The position numbers and the translations under genes were made by a program. From NCBI GenBank assembly GCA_034509735.1, contig JACGWO010000006.1, positions 1,937,001 through 2,001,000 on the forward strand: DNA of 64,000 nt, in the 5' to 3' direction. Origin of the DNA: Sesamum alatum (Eukaryota > Streptophyta > Magnoliopsida > Lamiales > Pedaliaceae). Positions 11,139 to 23,814 of the stretch are shown piece after piece. The notes under the pieces are model-generated. The model searched no databases and had not been told where the DNA came from. It saw nothing but the letters and a program-made list of their open reading frames with translations. The number at the start of each line of letters is the position of its first letter. The first letter of the stretch is position 1.

Positions 11139-11682
11139 ATGGCTTGGCGAGGTTCGCTTTCTAGATCTCTCATGTCCACCGCAAGGGCTTCCGCCTTCCG
11201 CTCGTCGCCGTCGCTCTCCGCGCCGCGACGTCTCCGGCCTCCTCCGCTGTCCGCCCCTCGTCTCCAACAGCGCCGCCTCTCCTTCTCCAACCCCAGGTCC
11301 GAAATTTTAAACCTCATGCTTCCAGTTGTACTTCTCTCCGCCGCAGCTAGCTTTCGTGATCGTTGTTTTCGATGAATACTAAAAGATGCTGCAGTTTACT
11401 CTTGTGTATTCCATCATTGTCTCAGTAGTATAATTGGATTGTTGTTATATTGGATCAGCGGTGAAACGCTTGTAGAAATTGGATTCTCTTCATAAGAGCA
11501 ATGTAAATTATGGCTGCCTTATTGAGTTCTGATAATACAGGACAATGGGGGAGCTCGGATGCGCTCAGTCACTCATGCCGATGTTGGCCGGAGTACGGCT
11601 GACTTCTCACCTGGCCGTCAACGTGCGGGCGTGCTGTGAGCTGTCGCACGGTACCTTCCGACGCACTTGTCAGGATCGCTAG
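11139..11682 (+). CDS. NFD6: NFD6-like small organelle protein, two coding exons
   Basis: Exon 1 is 11139-11296 (donor CCCCAG|GTCCG) and exon 2 is 11541-11682 (acceptor AATACAG|GACAAT), joined in phase to give 99 residues. Residues 1-53 are an arginine- and serine-rich, acid-free leader (MAWRGSLSRSLMSTARAS ... RLSFSNPR), typical of a mitochondrial or plastid targeting peptide. The rest (GELGCAQSLMPMLAGVRLTS, then RACCELSHGTFRRTCQD) matches the conserved core I know from the plant NUCLEAR FUSION DEFECTIVE 6 family. In Arabidopsis that family is needed for fusion of polar nuclei in the female gametophyte; its biochemistry is unknown. The family often has alternatively spliced 3' ends, so transcripts may continue into 11683-13400. 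The larger frame starting at 10893 merely reads through the upstream region. Confidence 0.8.
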
Positions 11683-12326
11683 TAGTTTCTTTGTGAGTCT
11701 GATACTGTTGTTCTGAGGAAGTCTTGGTGGTAAAATCTCCTAATGAAACTGAAAGCTGTATGTTTTAGATATATATATTCTCTAATTATTAAAATTAACT
11801 AAGTAAGGAGACCTGTGAGGTATTCTGATGAGTTCAAGGGTTAGAGGTAATTGAAATTCTTATTTGGCTTTGTCAAATTTGGTTGATGAAAAAGAGTTGA
11901 AATTATTGGGATTGATAGGGTGGAATGGAAAAGATGGGTGATGTCGGCAGCGCTTCCCAACGATCAAAGGCAGAGTCCTGATACTGCATTGTAGGTTGAT
12001 CTTTTCACCTTTAATTTGTGGTAGTCCGGCTTCTCTAAACTAGTAGAAGTGATTTTACGTGCTTTGGGATAAACATAAACTTTATGCTGGGAGATATATT
12101 TCAATTGTTCTTTTCTAAACATGAAGATCTTCGAGAAACTATATCGATGGTTTGAGGTTATGATTGTTAAGATCTTTATGTGCATATGAGAAATATAATG
12201 CAAAGTTAATCCATTGTTCTTATATCATATGATTGTGTTTTCATTCTTTGCCTTTCTTAACAAAGTATTGAAGTGATCAATGGAATAACTAAATAAGGTA
12301 GGTGATATAAACATGCATCTTTATCT

Positions 12327-12448
12327 TTATCCTTTTTCTTTTCCTTTTACGCGCATACACCCGACACACTCACGCACACACCCATGTTTGAACTCAAGAT
12401 CTCCCATAGGAAATCTTGAGCCCAAGCCACTGGGCCGTCCCTAGGGGT
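12327..12448 (-). mobile_element. tRNA-derived SINE with perfect 18-bp target-site duplication
   Basis: Read on the minus strand the element starts near gggacggcccagtggcttgg (box A-like, then gggctcaagat) and carries 'gatcttgagttcaaacatgg' (box B-like), then a GT-rich tail. On the plus strand it is bounded by identical copies of aacatgcatctttatctt at 12309-12326 and 12449-12466. Length and internal promoter boxes fit a short plant SINE. The perfect duplication indicates a fairly recent insertion. Confidence 0.75.
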
Positions 12449-14394
12449 AACATGCATCTTTATCTTCTTTCTTCTCCAGTCAGTCTAAAATATTTCGGAG
12501 AAAAAAGATTGAAGAAGCACAATCCATAATATGGGGGTGTTTTGCTTATTTGACTTGCAGACCTACTAATGGTGGCTTATGCATTTTGGGCCATTGGTTC
12601 CTGGAAATGAGGAATGAATATGTCTGCTGCATCACTTGAATAAGATAGGAAGTCAATGTTTCATGAAAAGACTTGTTATTTAGATGGGATTTCTGTTGTT
12701 ACTTTTTAGATGTTGTGTGTTTGTCTCCACTATTACTAGTGCTCAGCAAACAAGTGCTCTACCTGCTAATGCGCCTTCGAAGTGATTGACACCTCACAGA
12801 GCATTCCATGAGTAGATTCACTTAATGGTTGTCGAACACAGTTTCATTATTCAAATATGTTACGATAAACACAGTTTTAAATGATCCTTTTAGCAATTGT
12901 TGTGCCCCGGTTTGAGATGACAATGCTCATTGTACGTTGTGGCAGGTACTTGACCATATTGTTGGATTCGGCAGAGCTGATGCTCAAAGATCTGGTTCTT
13001 GGCCACTAGGTGTATCTTGCAGGAATTTTCACATTTGGAAAGTTATTTAAACAAAACATTTTCCATGCTTTTGTAGACAAGAGTTTGGAAGTTCAATGGG
13101 TTTTATGTCTGAATGTGGAGACATTTGAAGGTAACTTCGGTATCCATGTGGTGAATGCTTGATGACTTGTGTATGGAACTTGATCTCTAATGCCTTTTCC
13201 GCCTTTACGTTTACAATTTGGTATAATGGTGATCGTGTCTGTCGCATTCCACATTATGCCGAAGTGTTATTTGTTCATGTAGAACGAACTGATTCATGGG
13301 ATTTGTTCAATCACACAACCTACAACTAAAGCTTAGCATGAATTTCATTTTTAGGAATTTCCATGTTGTGTTGTATAACGCCCCTTCTGTTGCTTAGACT
13401 TTCAGGATATCACAAAACCTTCATATGCATATAGAGCTGTACGACAACCTCATTGCGTATAAGCTTCTTCAGTAGACATTTTATGAAGCCTGATATTTCA
13501 TGTGGATGATGTTAAATTAATGTAGAGCATATCATCTTGATCATGTCATTGATACACCATCGTCTTGGATCGTTACACATACGACTGACTGATTTGATTT
13601 CCATGGTAGATTGTTTTGCGTTGTGAGATGTTCCATGATGTGAAATTGTTTCCTCAAGAACTGCTAACAAACAATTCCCACAAACCTGTTTGCTTATCTT
13701 TTTATTTAAAAAATAATAATTAAAGTGAAAATATATTTGTTTATACATATTCTCGCTGAAAATACATTGATGAATATAAAAAATGATTTTATTATCTAAT
13801 TCAAATACTCACATGAAAATTTTAAAAAGATTAAAAAGTATATTTTTCACTGGAAATAGAAACACAAGGGAACAGGCTGTTAATGGACAAAATAGGGTTA
13901 TGACATCTTTTACTAAAGGATCCTCAATTATTGTGATACAAATAATGGATTTTTACCCTGTATTTTGGAGGGCAATCAAGATTCTTGTACGCATTGTCGA
14001 TGTCGATTAGTGCTGCTGCCCAAAGTAGTGGTAAGGAAGAAAGGCTCCAAATGGGCTCATTGCTGGAATATGCCTTGATTCTCCTATTTTAGCCAGGGCA
14101 AATTAGACGGTTTATGAGGAAGGATTGTGAAAATTTTACTTAACCTCCCGGTCAAGATCAAATACTCTTCGATTTTATTCTTGCAGTAATTGATTAAGTA
14201 AAAACGAATTTTGAGATAATTAATTTTTATAAAATTGTAAATTATCCAAAATAAATTATCCAAAATTTTAACATTTATAAGATATAGATTATCTAATATT
14301 ATGATTTTTTTTTGATTTTTTGAATTATCAGAATTATTGTGAATGTAAAAGAGTAGCACTCTTCATTTTTTCTTAGAAGGAGCTTGTGTGCATT

Positions 14395-14625
14395 TTTCAT
14401 CCAAATTTTCACGGGTTAAATGCAAGTTACCTGATTTAGAAATGGGCAAAACTGTCCTCGTTAAAAAAAAATAAAAAAAGCAAATTATCCCATAAAATAA
14501 TTTGCTTTATTTTTCAAAACATAAGGGATAATTTGCTAAAAAAAAAATTCACGGAGGGATGTTTTTGCATTTCTCATATTACGGGGGAGGGGGATAAATT
14601 GCATTTTTCCCAATTCTTTAATATT
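14395..14625. repeat. Fold-back element (gcaatttacc type), degraded
   Basis: Arms: 'ggttaaatgcaagttacctg ... caaattatcccat' against 'gggataatttgctaaaaaaa ... ggataaattgcatttttccc'. Same design as 6897-7134 but with A-runs and more mismatches. Confidence 0.55.
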
Positions 14626-14838
14626 CTGGTAGAACGAAGCCTTAAATCTTACCAAACCAAGCATAATTCAAACTATCATATAAGAAATGATCGCAAATCC
14701 AAAAACTGCATTATAAATAATTATTCTAACTACACTCGGATGATGGATTTGAACAGGCATTTCAAATCTCTAATTACAAATTCTTTGAATTTGTATGGAT
14801 ATTCCTAAATTCAAAGGACTTTTAAATCCTTTGAATTT

Positions 14839-14953
14839 AAATCTAAACTATATTTTATAAATATTAATAGATTCCAAATTCTTCTAATATGAAATTAAAT
14901 CTAAATTATATTTTATAAATATTAATAGATTCCAAATTCTTCTAATATGAAAT
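14839..14953 (+). repeat. 58-bp tandem duplication
   Basis: The unit 'aaatctaaactatatttta ... ttcttctaatatgaaatt' occurs at 14839-14896 and again at 14897-14953 with nearly no change, which points to a recent duplication. Confidence 0.85.
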
Positions 14954-17530
14954 AATTCACTCACATCCAAATTCATCAATTCAAACATAAATTCATCGTA
15001 CTTTGCATTTTGACAGAATTACAATAAATTTATCGTACGATCACTCAAATTGAACATGCCACATCAACGAAGGCCTCTTACGGTCACATCCAAAGAAAAC
15101 TGCTACATTGGTCGTCTTTCTTCTGCCTTTTTATTATTATTTTAAAAAGGAAAAACTACTTATGTAAATGCAGATCTTTCTAAGCCACACATAGTAGTAG
15201 TCCAGTAATTACTTGTGAAACCGAATCTTGTTTTAGAAAAGTTGCCGACCTCCTCTCTATCAGCACTGCAGATTCTCCTATCCTAATCTTTCCTTTTCAT
15301 TCTTTCCTCTTTGATGAGAAGTAGTCCGTCCTAGGCTCAAAGTTCCTCAAACAACCAGTTACCTCAGCAAGTGGTGTGGTTGGCTAAGTGCCAGTTGCAA
15401 AGTTTGCAGTATTATCCTCATCTACCTTTGGCCACATCATGCTACCAAAAATCAACATCATTGCATCTTGTACTGACACATGCGATTCTAAGTTGGACCA
15501 GCCAGTTCTATCATTGCACAGACTTTTATTTTATGTTAAAAGAACATGAAGTACAACTATTGGGTTTTTCTTATTGAAATCCGATGTCTAAATATAAGCT
15601 CAAATCTTTACAAGAATAACTACGTATTATGAGAGAAGTGGAGTATAATATAAGGCACAAATTTACAGTTAATGATCCAAAGTAGTCATAAACATCACCA
15701 CGAATATCCGTCATTTCAAATATAAACACTAGCCACTTGACATAACAAATCACAAACACATAAAGGGATAAGCAAGTGAAAGATGCAGGCAATCGACGAA
15801 ATAATACATACAAGGACATTTCACCAGTAAACCAATGATGTCGGACAAATAATCAAAGAAATGAACGTAAAGGACGAAGAAAATGACAAGTTAAATAGAA
15901 TCTATTAAACTAGAAAATATCCATGAATTCATCTTTGTTATAGAATAAGAGCCTAACTCATTAATGTGTCACAATGAAAATAGAACTCAATAATGAAAAC
16001 AAATCAACGTAGATACGAAAACCTCATAAATTCAGAATCCTAACACAGTAAAATTATTAATGGCCTAAACTTATACGTTTCCTTCTTATTCCCTATCACC
16101 CAAATTTGCTCAACTTGCAATCTTCAAATTTAGGCGAGACCTCTTAGCATACTTGCGTTGGCGCATTTGAACAAATACAAATAACTCATGAACTAAAGTT
16201 TCAATAAGGTGTCAAAATCTGTTGCCGAGGGTGTCAGCCACCTATCTTTGTTATAGCATCGTGCATTCTCAATAACCATTTATGGCTTAGACCTTGAGTT
16301 TTGCTCAGGAAAAAGAGAAAATTATAAAACGATACAACATAAAGTATAATCATTTAAAATTAGAAAAACTTTCCTTAGTGTGTTGTTACTAACATTAAGA
16401 GACCAAACATAGCCTTAGTACCACTAACTACAGAAGAAAGCTGATAATCCATTGGTGTAGTGGAGATGAGATAATCCATAGTGGACAACTAGATCTCTTC
16501 TCTTCTTATCTTAGCATATATAATATGAGAAGAAATTCAGATAAAATAATGCCCATTACACGCCAGAAAGGCAGAATGCCAATACGGTCCAACATGAAGA
16601 CACCCACGTAGATCCTCATGTTTTCACAAAAGACCTAAAGAAAACTGGCTAAGATACCCCACAGTTCTTTATTTTCCTAACTTTATCACCATTATTGCCA
16701 AGTCTCAAGACCCCACCACTTTCAACAGAACTTTTTTGTTTGTATCAGACCAATATGATATAATTCTACAACCACTATGTCCAAAGTCTATATTCTGAAT
16801 TGAAGCTTATCATTCACTCACATATTTATTTACGGGGAACACTCTTTGTAAATGGGTTCCATCTTCATTAAATATAATACCTACCTGACTTGAGAGCTTT
16901 CACAACTCAATTCTCTATCAGTCTAAGGGATTAAAAAAAAAAAGGGTAGTTACAATACCAGATTTCTTCCTGGAATAGTTACACAGGATGAGGTTTAAAA
17001 AGCATAGACTAGATAAGTTGACATAGAAAAACTTTGGGCATAAAGTGATTATATATACTTTAAGTAGGCAGAAAGCAATGGCAGGCAATATAAACAAACC
17101 TTGACACTTTGATTTGACTGCAAATGGATTTGTCGATTGTCAACCTTTCTTTACTTTTAACTACTTGAACGGAAACCAGGAAATGTTAATGTGGCTTCCA
17201 CATATAAGGAGAAATACGATGAGTGGGGAATCCCAAGCTTGACAGAGGCAACAATGAAATATGACGTAAGCATTCTCCCTTGGGAAAACCAAGCATCACT
17301 GAGTGGGGACACTGAACAGACATATGATAGATCTAAATATGTCTTATATCTTCACCTTGTCAGTCTCGATTGATTCCATTCCTCATAAAGAACCAATTTT
17401 AAGAGCAAAGAGAAGGATTCAGCAGAGTACCTTCATCCAGTCACTGTAGTTTCCGCACCAAGAGGTGAACCAAGTATCAACAAGAGAAGGCCTTAAGTAC
17501 GGCAGAAACTTTGCAGCTACGAATAAAAAG

Positions 17531-18058
17531 ATGCAAGGAGAAGGCTGTAGTGAACAAGGAACAGAAGAGCAAAATCCAGGAGAGTGGTTGAACTTGAGCC
17601 TCGGCAGAAATCCACCTGAAGCATCCAAAGAGTCAGAGTCACAATCAGAATCAAGACCCGTTTCAGGCAAGGTTTTCTCATGCAACTTCTGCATGCGTAA
17701 GTTCTACAGTTCACAAGCATTGGGGGGTCACCAGAATGCTCACAAAAGGGAAAGAGGTGCAGTGAGACATTACCAGTCACACAAGATGATGACAATGATG
17801 ACTCTGCCTATCCATACTTCCATGTTCAGATCACTTGGGGTGCAACCACACTCCCTCATACATAAAGCAAGCAGAGAGGCTATGGCAATTGGTGCAAGAT
17901 TTAGTGAGGCTAATACCAGATTTGGGATACCACAGCAAAACATCACCCTGGAGGAAGCAGCAGATTTTATGTGGCCTGGAAGTTTCCGATTCGATCCACA
18001 ACAACCAGAGCAAAAGCCATCAAATTCAAATACGATTGACCTGAATCTCAAACTTTAG
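17531..18058 (+). CDS. C2H2 zinc-finger protein with EAR repression motif (ZFP7/ZFP1-like)
   Basis: Single-exon frame of 175 residues from ATG at 17531. The frame stays open upstream to GTG 17465 but there is no earlier ATG and an in-frame TAG lies at 17447, so 17531 is the best start. One C2H2 finger spans residues ~49-71: Cys51 and Cys54, the plant-specific QALGGH at 62-67, His67 and His71. LNLSL at 20-24 and DLNLKL at 170-175 are EAR-type motifs, which recruit TOPLESS-type co-repressors. The stretch RSLGVQPHSLIHKASRE at ~100-116 is a conserved tail feature of the ZFP1/ZFP3/ZFP7 group. Expected role: nuclear transcriptional repressor, often in trichome, ABA or floral development. The exact orthologue cannot be fixed here. 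Confidence 0.85.
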   Translation: MQGEGCSEQGTEEQNPGEWLNLSLGRNPPEASKESESQSESRPVSGKVFSCNFCMRKFYSSQALGGHQNAHKRERGAVRHYQSHKMMTMMTLPIHTSMFRSLGVQPHSLIHKASREAMAIGARFSEANTRFGIPQQNITLEEAADFMWPGSFRFDPQQPEQKPSNSNTIDLNLKL

Positions 18059-20160
18059 TTAGTCTACTTATCTGTCATCCCAAATTGGAACTTTCCATTG
18101 TAGCCTACTCTTATGATTTTCAGTGATTTGCCCATCAGTTAACGCTGATGAGTCATTGTTTAAGGGGTAGGACCACTGTAGCATCCGGTTCCAATTTTGC
18201 ACTCTCAATAATAAGGAGCAGTTTATCACATTTTAGTTCTTAACTTGCTCAAAGGAACTTCCAGGCCATGATTTATACAGTAGTTCCTAAAACCTGAAGT
18301 GCATTGCAGTTCACAGATACTCTAAACAGTTGAATGATACCATCAAAAAAATTTCTGCACTGAGCATATGGACATTAAACAGAGAGAAGTTTCCAAAAAA
18401 AGGAATCACGTGCTTATCTTCACAATGTTTTTGTTTCTTCTTCTTTCTTTTTTTTCCCCCCACAATAATCATACAGAACATAAACCTTGACGATCAAAGT
18501 GCAAGGCAGCTGAATTAGTGACCCAAGACAGTAAACATCTTTTTGGTAAGGAGAAAAGAAAAGGCAGGAAGATGTGAGGGGCATCAATTTTGAGGGGGTG
18601 ATCTAACTCTAAAGGCTTTACAAGAATCTCCAATAAAAATTCTCCAGACACTCTTATTAAGCTTCCAGAAAATATGAGTAGCGAACATGTCTTTGTCCAT
18701 ACTCTCCAAAACCAGTAAAAGCAAACATAGTATAATGTGCCATCACTCTTTGCCCAAGCGAATTGCAAATAAGCATTGTGCTCCAATATACTCCAGTTGC
18801 AGGCCATAAATTAATAAAAAGTTGCATGTCAAAGGTTGGGAGCACAAGGGTATACCACCAACCTTTTGCATTGCATGTACAAAAAGTTACATTGAAAATA
18901 GTTTAAACTTTAATAGCCATCAATTAAAGGGTAAAATAGTTTCAGAGATTGGAAATAATGAAAAAGTTATAGCATACCAGCAAAGTAGGCAGACCTTATG
19001 AACATCCAACTATGATGATCCCAGATTACTTTAGGTTCAGAAGCTAGATATGTTAGATTGTAATACCCTCTATATGATTCATCCCCAATTCAATTTGCAC
19101 CTTCAATTGGTTTGCTTACTGTAATCCTCTCAGTCAAATAAACATGCATACAATACATTAGCAGTAATTAATTTTTCCGTGTTCTGCAAACTCAACACTA
19201 GAAATTGCTTTTATCTTTAAAAGAAGCAGCAGTGAGACAAGTGTCATTTACCAGTATAATGGTGAAATGTGAAGAAAATGGTGGATAATGGCACTGAAGG
19301 ATCACAGTTAAAGGATACTGGTGGAATTGATTGTCGGTCAGTTAAAGTGCTAGCTGCACATAGAGGGCAGTCTAGACATTTGAAGTTGAATCTGCTTAAC
19401 CTTATCTACGGTACACTGCTTTTGGGCCATATTTAAGTTCCTGGCTTCAGCTGAATGTGATTTCATTTTCTGGAAGAGCAATCACATAAAATCAGGCTGA
19501 ATGTACTACTTTTCATACCATTATTTGTCCTCATCAACCAAAACAAACACACAGTGGACCTTCATACGACTAAAAACTAATACAGGATCCCACATGACTG
19601 GGATATCATGTTACTTGAATAGCATGTGCTTAAGTCAATGTTGGCTCCACAAATCACAGTCATCCTTGTATCTTTCATTTGTTAGCTAGGTAATTTGTCA
19701 ACAGCTTACCATCAAGATACATCTGATGCACCCTAGCAAAATTTCTCGTGATAGTGTATACACTAAAAAGCTGACCACTCAGTTATTGTTACTTCGAGCC
19801 CTTACCATTTCAAGCAAAGCCTTTTGCCTGCAATATCTAAAAATTATAGAGGTTTTCGTTATTCACCAGAGTCCACTTTTTCTCATATATGGTTGCTTGT
19901 GAACCTGTCCGCCCTCCCAATTTTTGGAGGCTCTCACCACAGTTTGCCTTTTGCATTTCTGTTACCAGCAATTTTTGGAGGAAAAGTGTATTTTGAAGCA
20001 TCAGATGCAGTGCAGATTAATTTCATCCAGCTTGTGGTTCCTTGAAATTTTAGCAAATCAGAATTGGAATAACAAACATGAAAGAATAATAAGTCGCAAA
20101 GTCTCCGGCTGTAGCATCAGATCATAAACTATTCTTCTTTTTCCTCCCCCAACAGAATGG
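18059..20160. other. 3' region of the ZFP gene and spacer before the next gene
   Basis: The first few hundred bases after the stop are the likely 3' UTR. The remainder has moderate AT content and no conserved frame on either strand. The minus-strand frame at 18469-18845 is not supported by any family I know. Confidence 0.5.
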
Positions 20161-22971
20161 TTATGGTCTCTTAAATGTAAATAGAATATCCACATCAGAT
20201 TGCTCTTCTAGTTCTTCAAGAAAATGGGTTGTGGTTTCTACAGCCACAAAAAAATCTTGAGGTTTACTTCTTACAGGATTTTCATTATAATTAAACTTTT
20301 TGGGTCTTGCAATTGATGACAGGGATCCATGAGATCTGATGAGATCAGGTTCACAATATGCAGCAGATCAGTAGGATATCCTTTCTGCAGCAATTCTTTG
20401 GAGGATGAAAAATATCTACATAGAATACAAATTTTGATTCAAGAGGATAGAGTTCAATTTCCAAGGTTAAATAATTTATAGAAATTCAAACAATTAAGTG
20501 ATGCTGCAAACATATATTGCAACCAAAATCTAACATTATCTTAAGTTGCAAAATGCAGATCACTTAAGAGGATTTAAGAAACAACACTAAATTTTAATAG
20601 GTCACATGAAAGATGAAATTTATGCATTGATATAAGAGAGAAAAGAACATTACTTCCGATAATAGGGCTGAAATGTCACTTCTTCCAGCAGCTTTCTCGA
20701 AGAATAAACGTTTCGCACTCTCAGAGAGAGTGCGTGCAGTGTCCCTCAATCTCATAAGCAACCCATCAACTCTGACCTGTAAATGACACAAAAACAATGA
20801 TTAACTAGAAAAGCAACACTAGAATACGAGCATTATAGTTGTTCATAACCATACATCACCCTCATACAGTTATACTTTTTGAGTTAAATATAAAGGAAAT
20901 CAGTAAGGATGCAGACTAAGTCTAATATTCAGTTATGAGAAAATAAGTTAGACGAAGGCCTCATGTCAAGGATATATCTGACAAGAAATTTGCAAAAGAC
21001 TCATCCCGAAATGTAAGAGGAGGGCATGGCCCTCTGAAAAATCCCCCCAATAAAGAGAATAATTTGCTTTAGTGCCTTCATCCAGGAAACCTAATGGAAA
21101 TAAATGATGCAAAGATCATGATTTTACCACTTTAGTGGTCAATACTGAGATCTTCATAAATATAAGCTGTAAAAGTATGAAATATGACTTTAGTTTACGA
21201 TGTCAACAAGTAAACCAGGAAAGAAGTTTACAAGTCAAGATGCTCTTCCCAGAAGCTCCACAAATCACATAAAAATTGACTGCATACCTCGTCATAGAAA
21301 AGGATTGGTCCTTTTGATGGAGATGCAATCATATCAACTTGCTCCTGGCAGTTTCCTCAAATGCCAATGAGGAGGAGTTACCTTGGCCAGGTGCTCTTTT
21401 CCCAGACTATTAAATGGGTAAAGCCAAATCTTAGGAACTCAAATAAACAGAAACTAGGATCAATGTATGGTATAATGAATAATCTAAATGAATGAGAATA
21501 GATTTTTAACTTAATCATATAATCTTAGTAAACATTTGAAGTTAACTAAAATGACTTTCTAATGATATTAAACTTCTTCTTCCATGTTTGCTGAATCCTG
21601 TGATGACTAAGTTGGTCTCACCATTTAAAATCATCCTACCATTCAGTCTCACAGATGGCAGGATCATTAGCTTGGACATTTCATTGTCCCTCAACGTCCC
21701 TCCTGCTAAAAGTTTCAAAGCTAGCGTTTAGCCAAGAATTTTTGCTACAATTAAAGCTGAAATATCCTTTCTCCCCCATAACCTTTGAATTTAGATTAGA
21801 TGCACATGTGTACTTTTCTCTGTTCTTGCAAGCAAATGGACATTCTCTTCTGATTTGGTGGCAACATTTCCTAAACCCTTGAGTATGTTCCAAAAGTTTC
21901 TGAAGAATACTCACGACATTGAGAAAACTGAAATATTTCTGCAATGCTATTTTACATGTCTAACTCAAGTCCGAGCACACCTAAAACGTGTCTTAGTGAA
22001 TTAAACCAACTATAAAAAGATTCTTCTGAGTCTCCACCAAACAATGCCTCCTAGCCCCCTACGATAACGAATTTGAGTTATTTACATTTAAAATTTGTTC
22101 CATATCTCAGTACCTTCAAATTTCCATTTACAGCTGCTGGAACTTCAAACAGAGCAACATTTTCTGCTCGAACCACATAGAGCATCAAAGGCATTACAGA
22201 ACTTTTTAAGCCACTACTTGCGTACTTAAGAACTAACGAATTCTACCAGAAATCATCTCTAGCAAGTGGGATGTTCTCAAGCTTCTCTTCCCACCTGCAA
22301 TAATATCTACAGGCATAGTAATATGTATTGCATAACAAGAACTATCCGTTTCTCAATAACCAGGAAGCAAAAATTTCTAACTAGTAAGCCACAACAGAGC
22401 ACAAATGCGGGATGAACTAAGAAATTGCGGAAGGGGATGCCGCAATAGTGACGCTCTGCATTCTGTAATCGGAAAATAACTAACCAAATCAATGTGAGTG
22501 AAGATATTTGAGAAAGAGCAGGATAATCGAAAGAAAGTATGAGACTGAGAGACAATTTAATCTGACTTTTCAAATGATTTGGCTAAGGTCTAGAAGCAGA
22601 ACAACCAACTAAGATCGAAATCGCACATCTTAGTCTAATACTAATCAAAACGAACGGAAACCGATTCTGAATTCCTAGAGGTACAGATAAAGAGGATCAG
22701 TTAAAATGAGTAATAAACCACTACGAGATTCAGATCACTTTCTCCTGTTGCGATTCCACTTATCAACTTGTTTTGGAAACAGAAAATCGGCATAGTTCAG
22801 TTAGACAAACTAAACATCAAAATCCAAACAGCATTCCATTATACACATATACGGGGAGAAGGCATACCATACTCGATCTCGCGACGGCCAATGCAAAGCC
22901 CGATGCGTCCGCCGCCGAGCACCTCCCCTAACGGCGGCGGGAGTTCCTTCTTGTCGCTCTCTAATTTCCAT
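20161..22971 (-). pseudogene. Unrecognised five-exon gene with a nonsense codon and two frameshifts
   Basis: Exons inferred from splice sites: A 22868-22971, B 22114-22294, C 21288-21406, D 20654-20776, E 20161-20384. All donors are GT and acceptors AG, and junction phases agree between B, C, D and E. Exon B reads WEEKLENIPLARDDFW, then TAG at 22245-22243, then SSGLKSSVMPLMLYVVRAEN. Exon C (119 nt) begins GKRAPGQGNSSSLAFEETA and ends EQVDMIASPSKGPILFYDE in another frame, one base short. Exon D is clean: VDGLLMRLRDTARTLSESAK ... GRSDISALLSE. Exon E (224 nt) begins KGYPTDLLHIVNL, slips by one base, and ends in FLEELEEQSDVDILFTFKRP and TAA at 20163. Undamaged it would encode about 250 residues. 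The frame of exon A is ambiguous. I do not recognise the family. The lesions mean a young pseudogene or sequence errors. Confidence 0.65.
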
Positions 22972-23814
22972 CTGCAGTTAATTTAATCAGACAAATTATA
23001 GTATCTATAATTCTTTTTTTCGTCTGACTTCCCGCTCTCCAATTATATTTTAATAGTTATTACCCTTTTTTTATTTTCATTCATTTTTTAATTATTTTTG
23101 TATAAATTCAATATTAATTTATTATTTTATATATTAAATAATAAATATTCTATTTTAAATATTATTATAAAAATTATAAACATATCGAGTGTGCCACAAA
23201 TTACTAATAATTAATCTAAAAGTTGCAAGTTTGGGAGTTTTGAATTTAAAGTCTGCAAAATGCTACTTTCAACAACCGTCTTTTGAAAAGCTTTTGGTAT
23301 TATTGAAAAAATCAAAATTTACAATACGACCCAAATTTTGTCATTAATATTATACTGATGTTCGAGTAATTGTAAATAATTTAATTAGATTCGAATTTTA
23401 TTATTAATATCATGTGGTATTTAAGTGATTATATATGACTCAATTAGTATTCGGACTTTAATCTTAATATTACTTTTCTACTCAATTGATATTTATTTAT
23501 TTATTTTGTATTATTATTTTTATATCATAACTATTTTACCCTTGTATACTAAAATAAATATACCAGAAAGGATTTGAATAAAATTTGATCAATATCCTTT
23601 GTTTTTATTTGAACCATTCCACCTCATTCTCATTTGATTATTATATTTTATAATAAGATTTCAATAATTTATTATTTTCACTCACTTTATGTGTTTTTTT
23701 TTTAAAGCATATTCATCGATCTGAAAATATTGATGTATCAAAGCAGTCTTTGTACTTGAATGTATTAAATCATGTAATAAACCAAATATTAATTTTTTTA
23801 ATATATAATATTTG

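Larger units (their letters stand above)
11683..17530. other. Spacer between NFD6-like and zinc-finger genes
   Basis: Positions 11683-13500 are less AT-rich and may be 3' UTR or alternative 3' exons of the NFD6-like gene, for example an acceptor-like TGGCAG at about 12945 followed by a short frame. They also hold a SINE (12309-12466). From 13700 the sequence is AT-rich with a fold-back (14395-14625) and a 58-bp tandem duplication (14839-14953). Positions 15100-17530 show no conserved coding frame; the part near the ZFP gene is presumably its promoter and leader. The open frames here look random. Confidence 0.5.

Noticed and set aside
17191..17373. 60-codon frame upstream of the zinc-finger gene
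   Set aside because: No family resemblance, and no phase-compatible splice to the zinc-finger frame that would be needed for the EAR protein; left as leader/promoter.
17465..17530. Longer start for the zinc-finger protein
   Set aside because: The codon at 17465 is GTG, not ATG, and an in-frame stop lies just upstream; the first ATG is at 17531.
18469..18845. Minus-strand frame of ~112 codons
   Set aside because: Trp/Cys-rich peptide without a known domain, no splice context or neighbouring exons.
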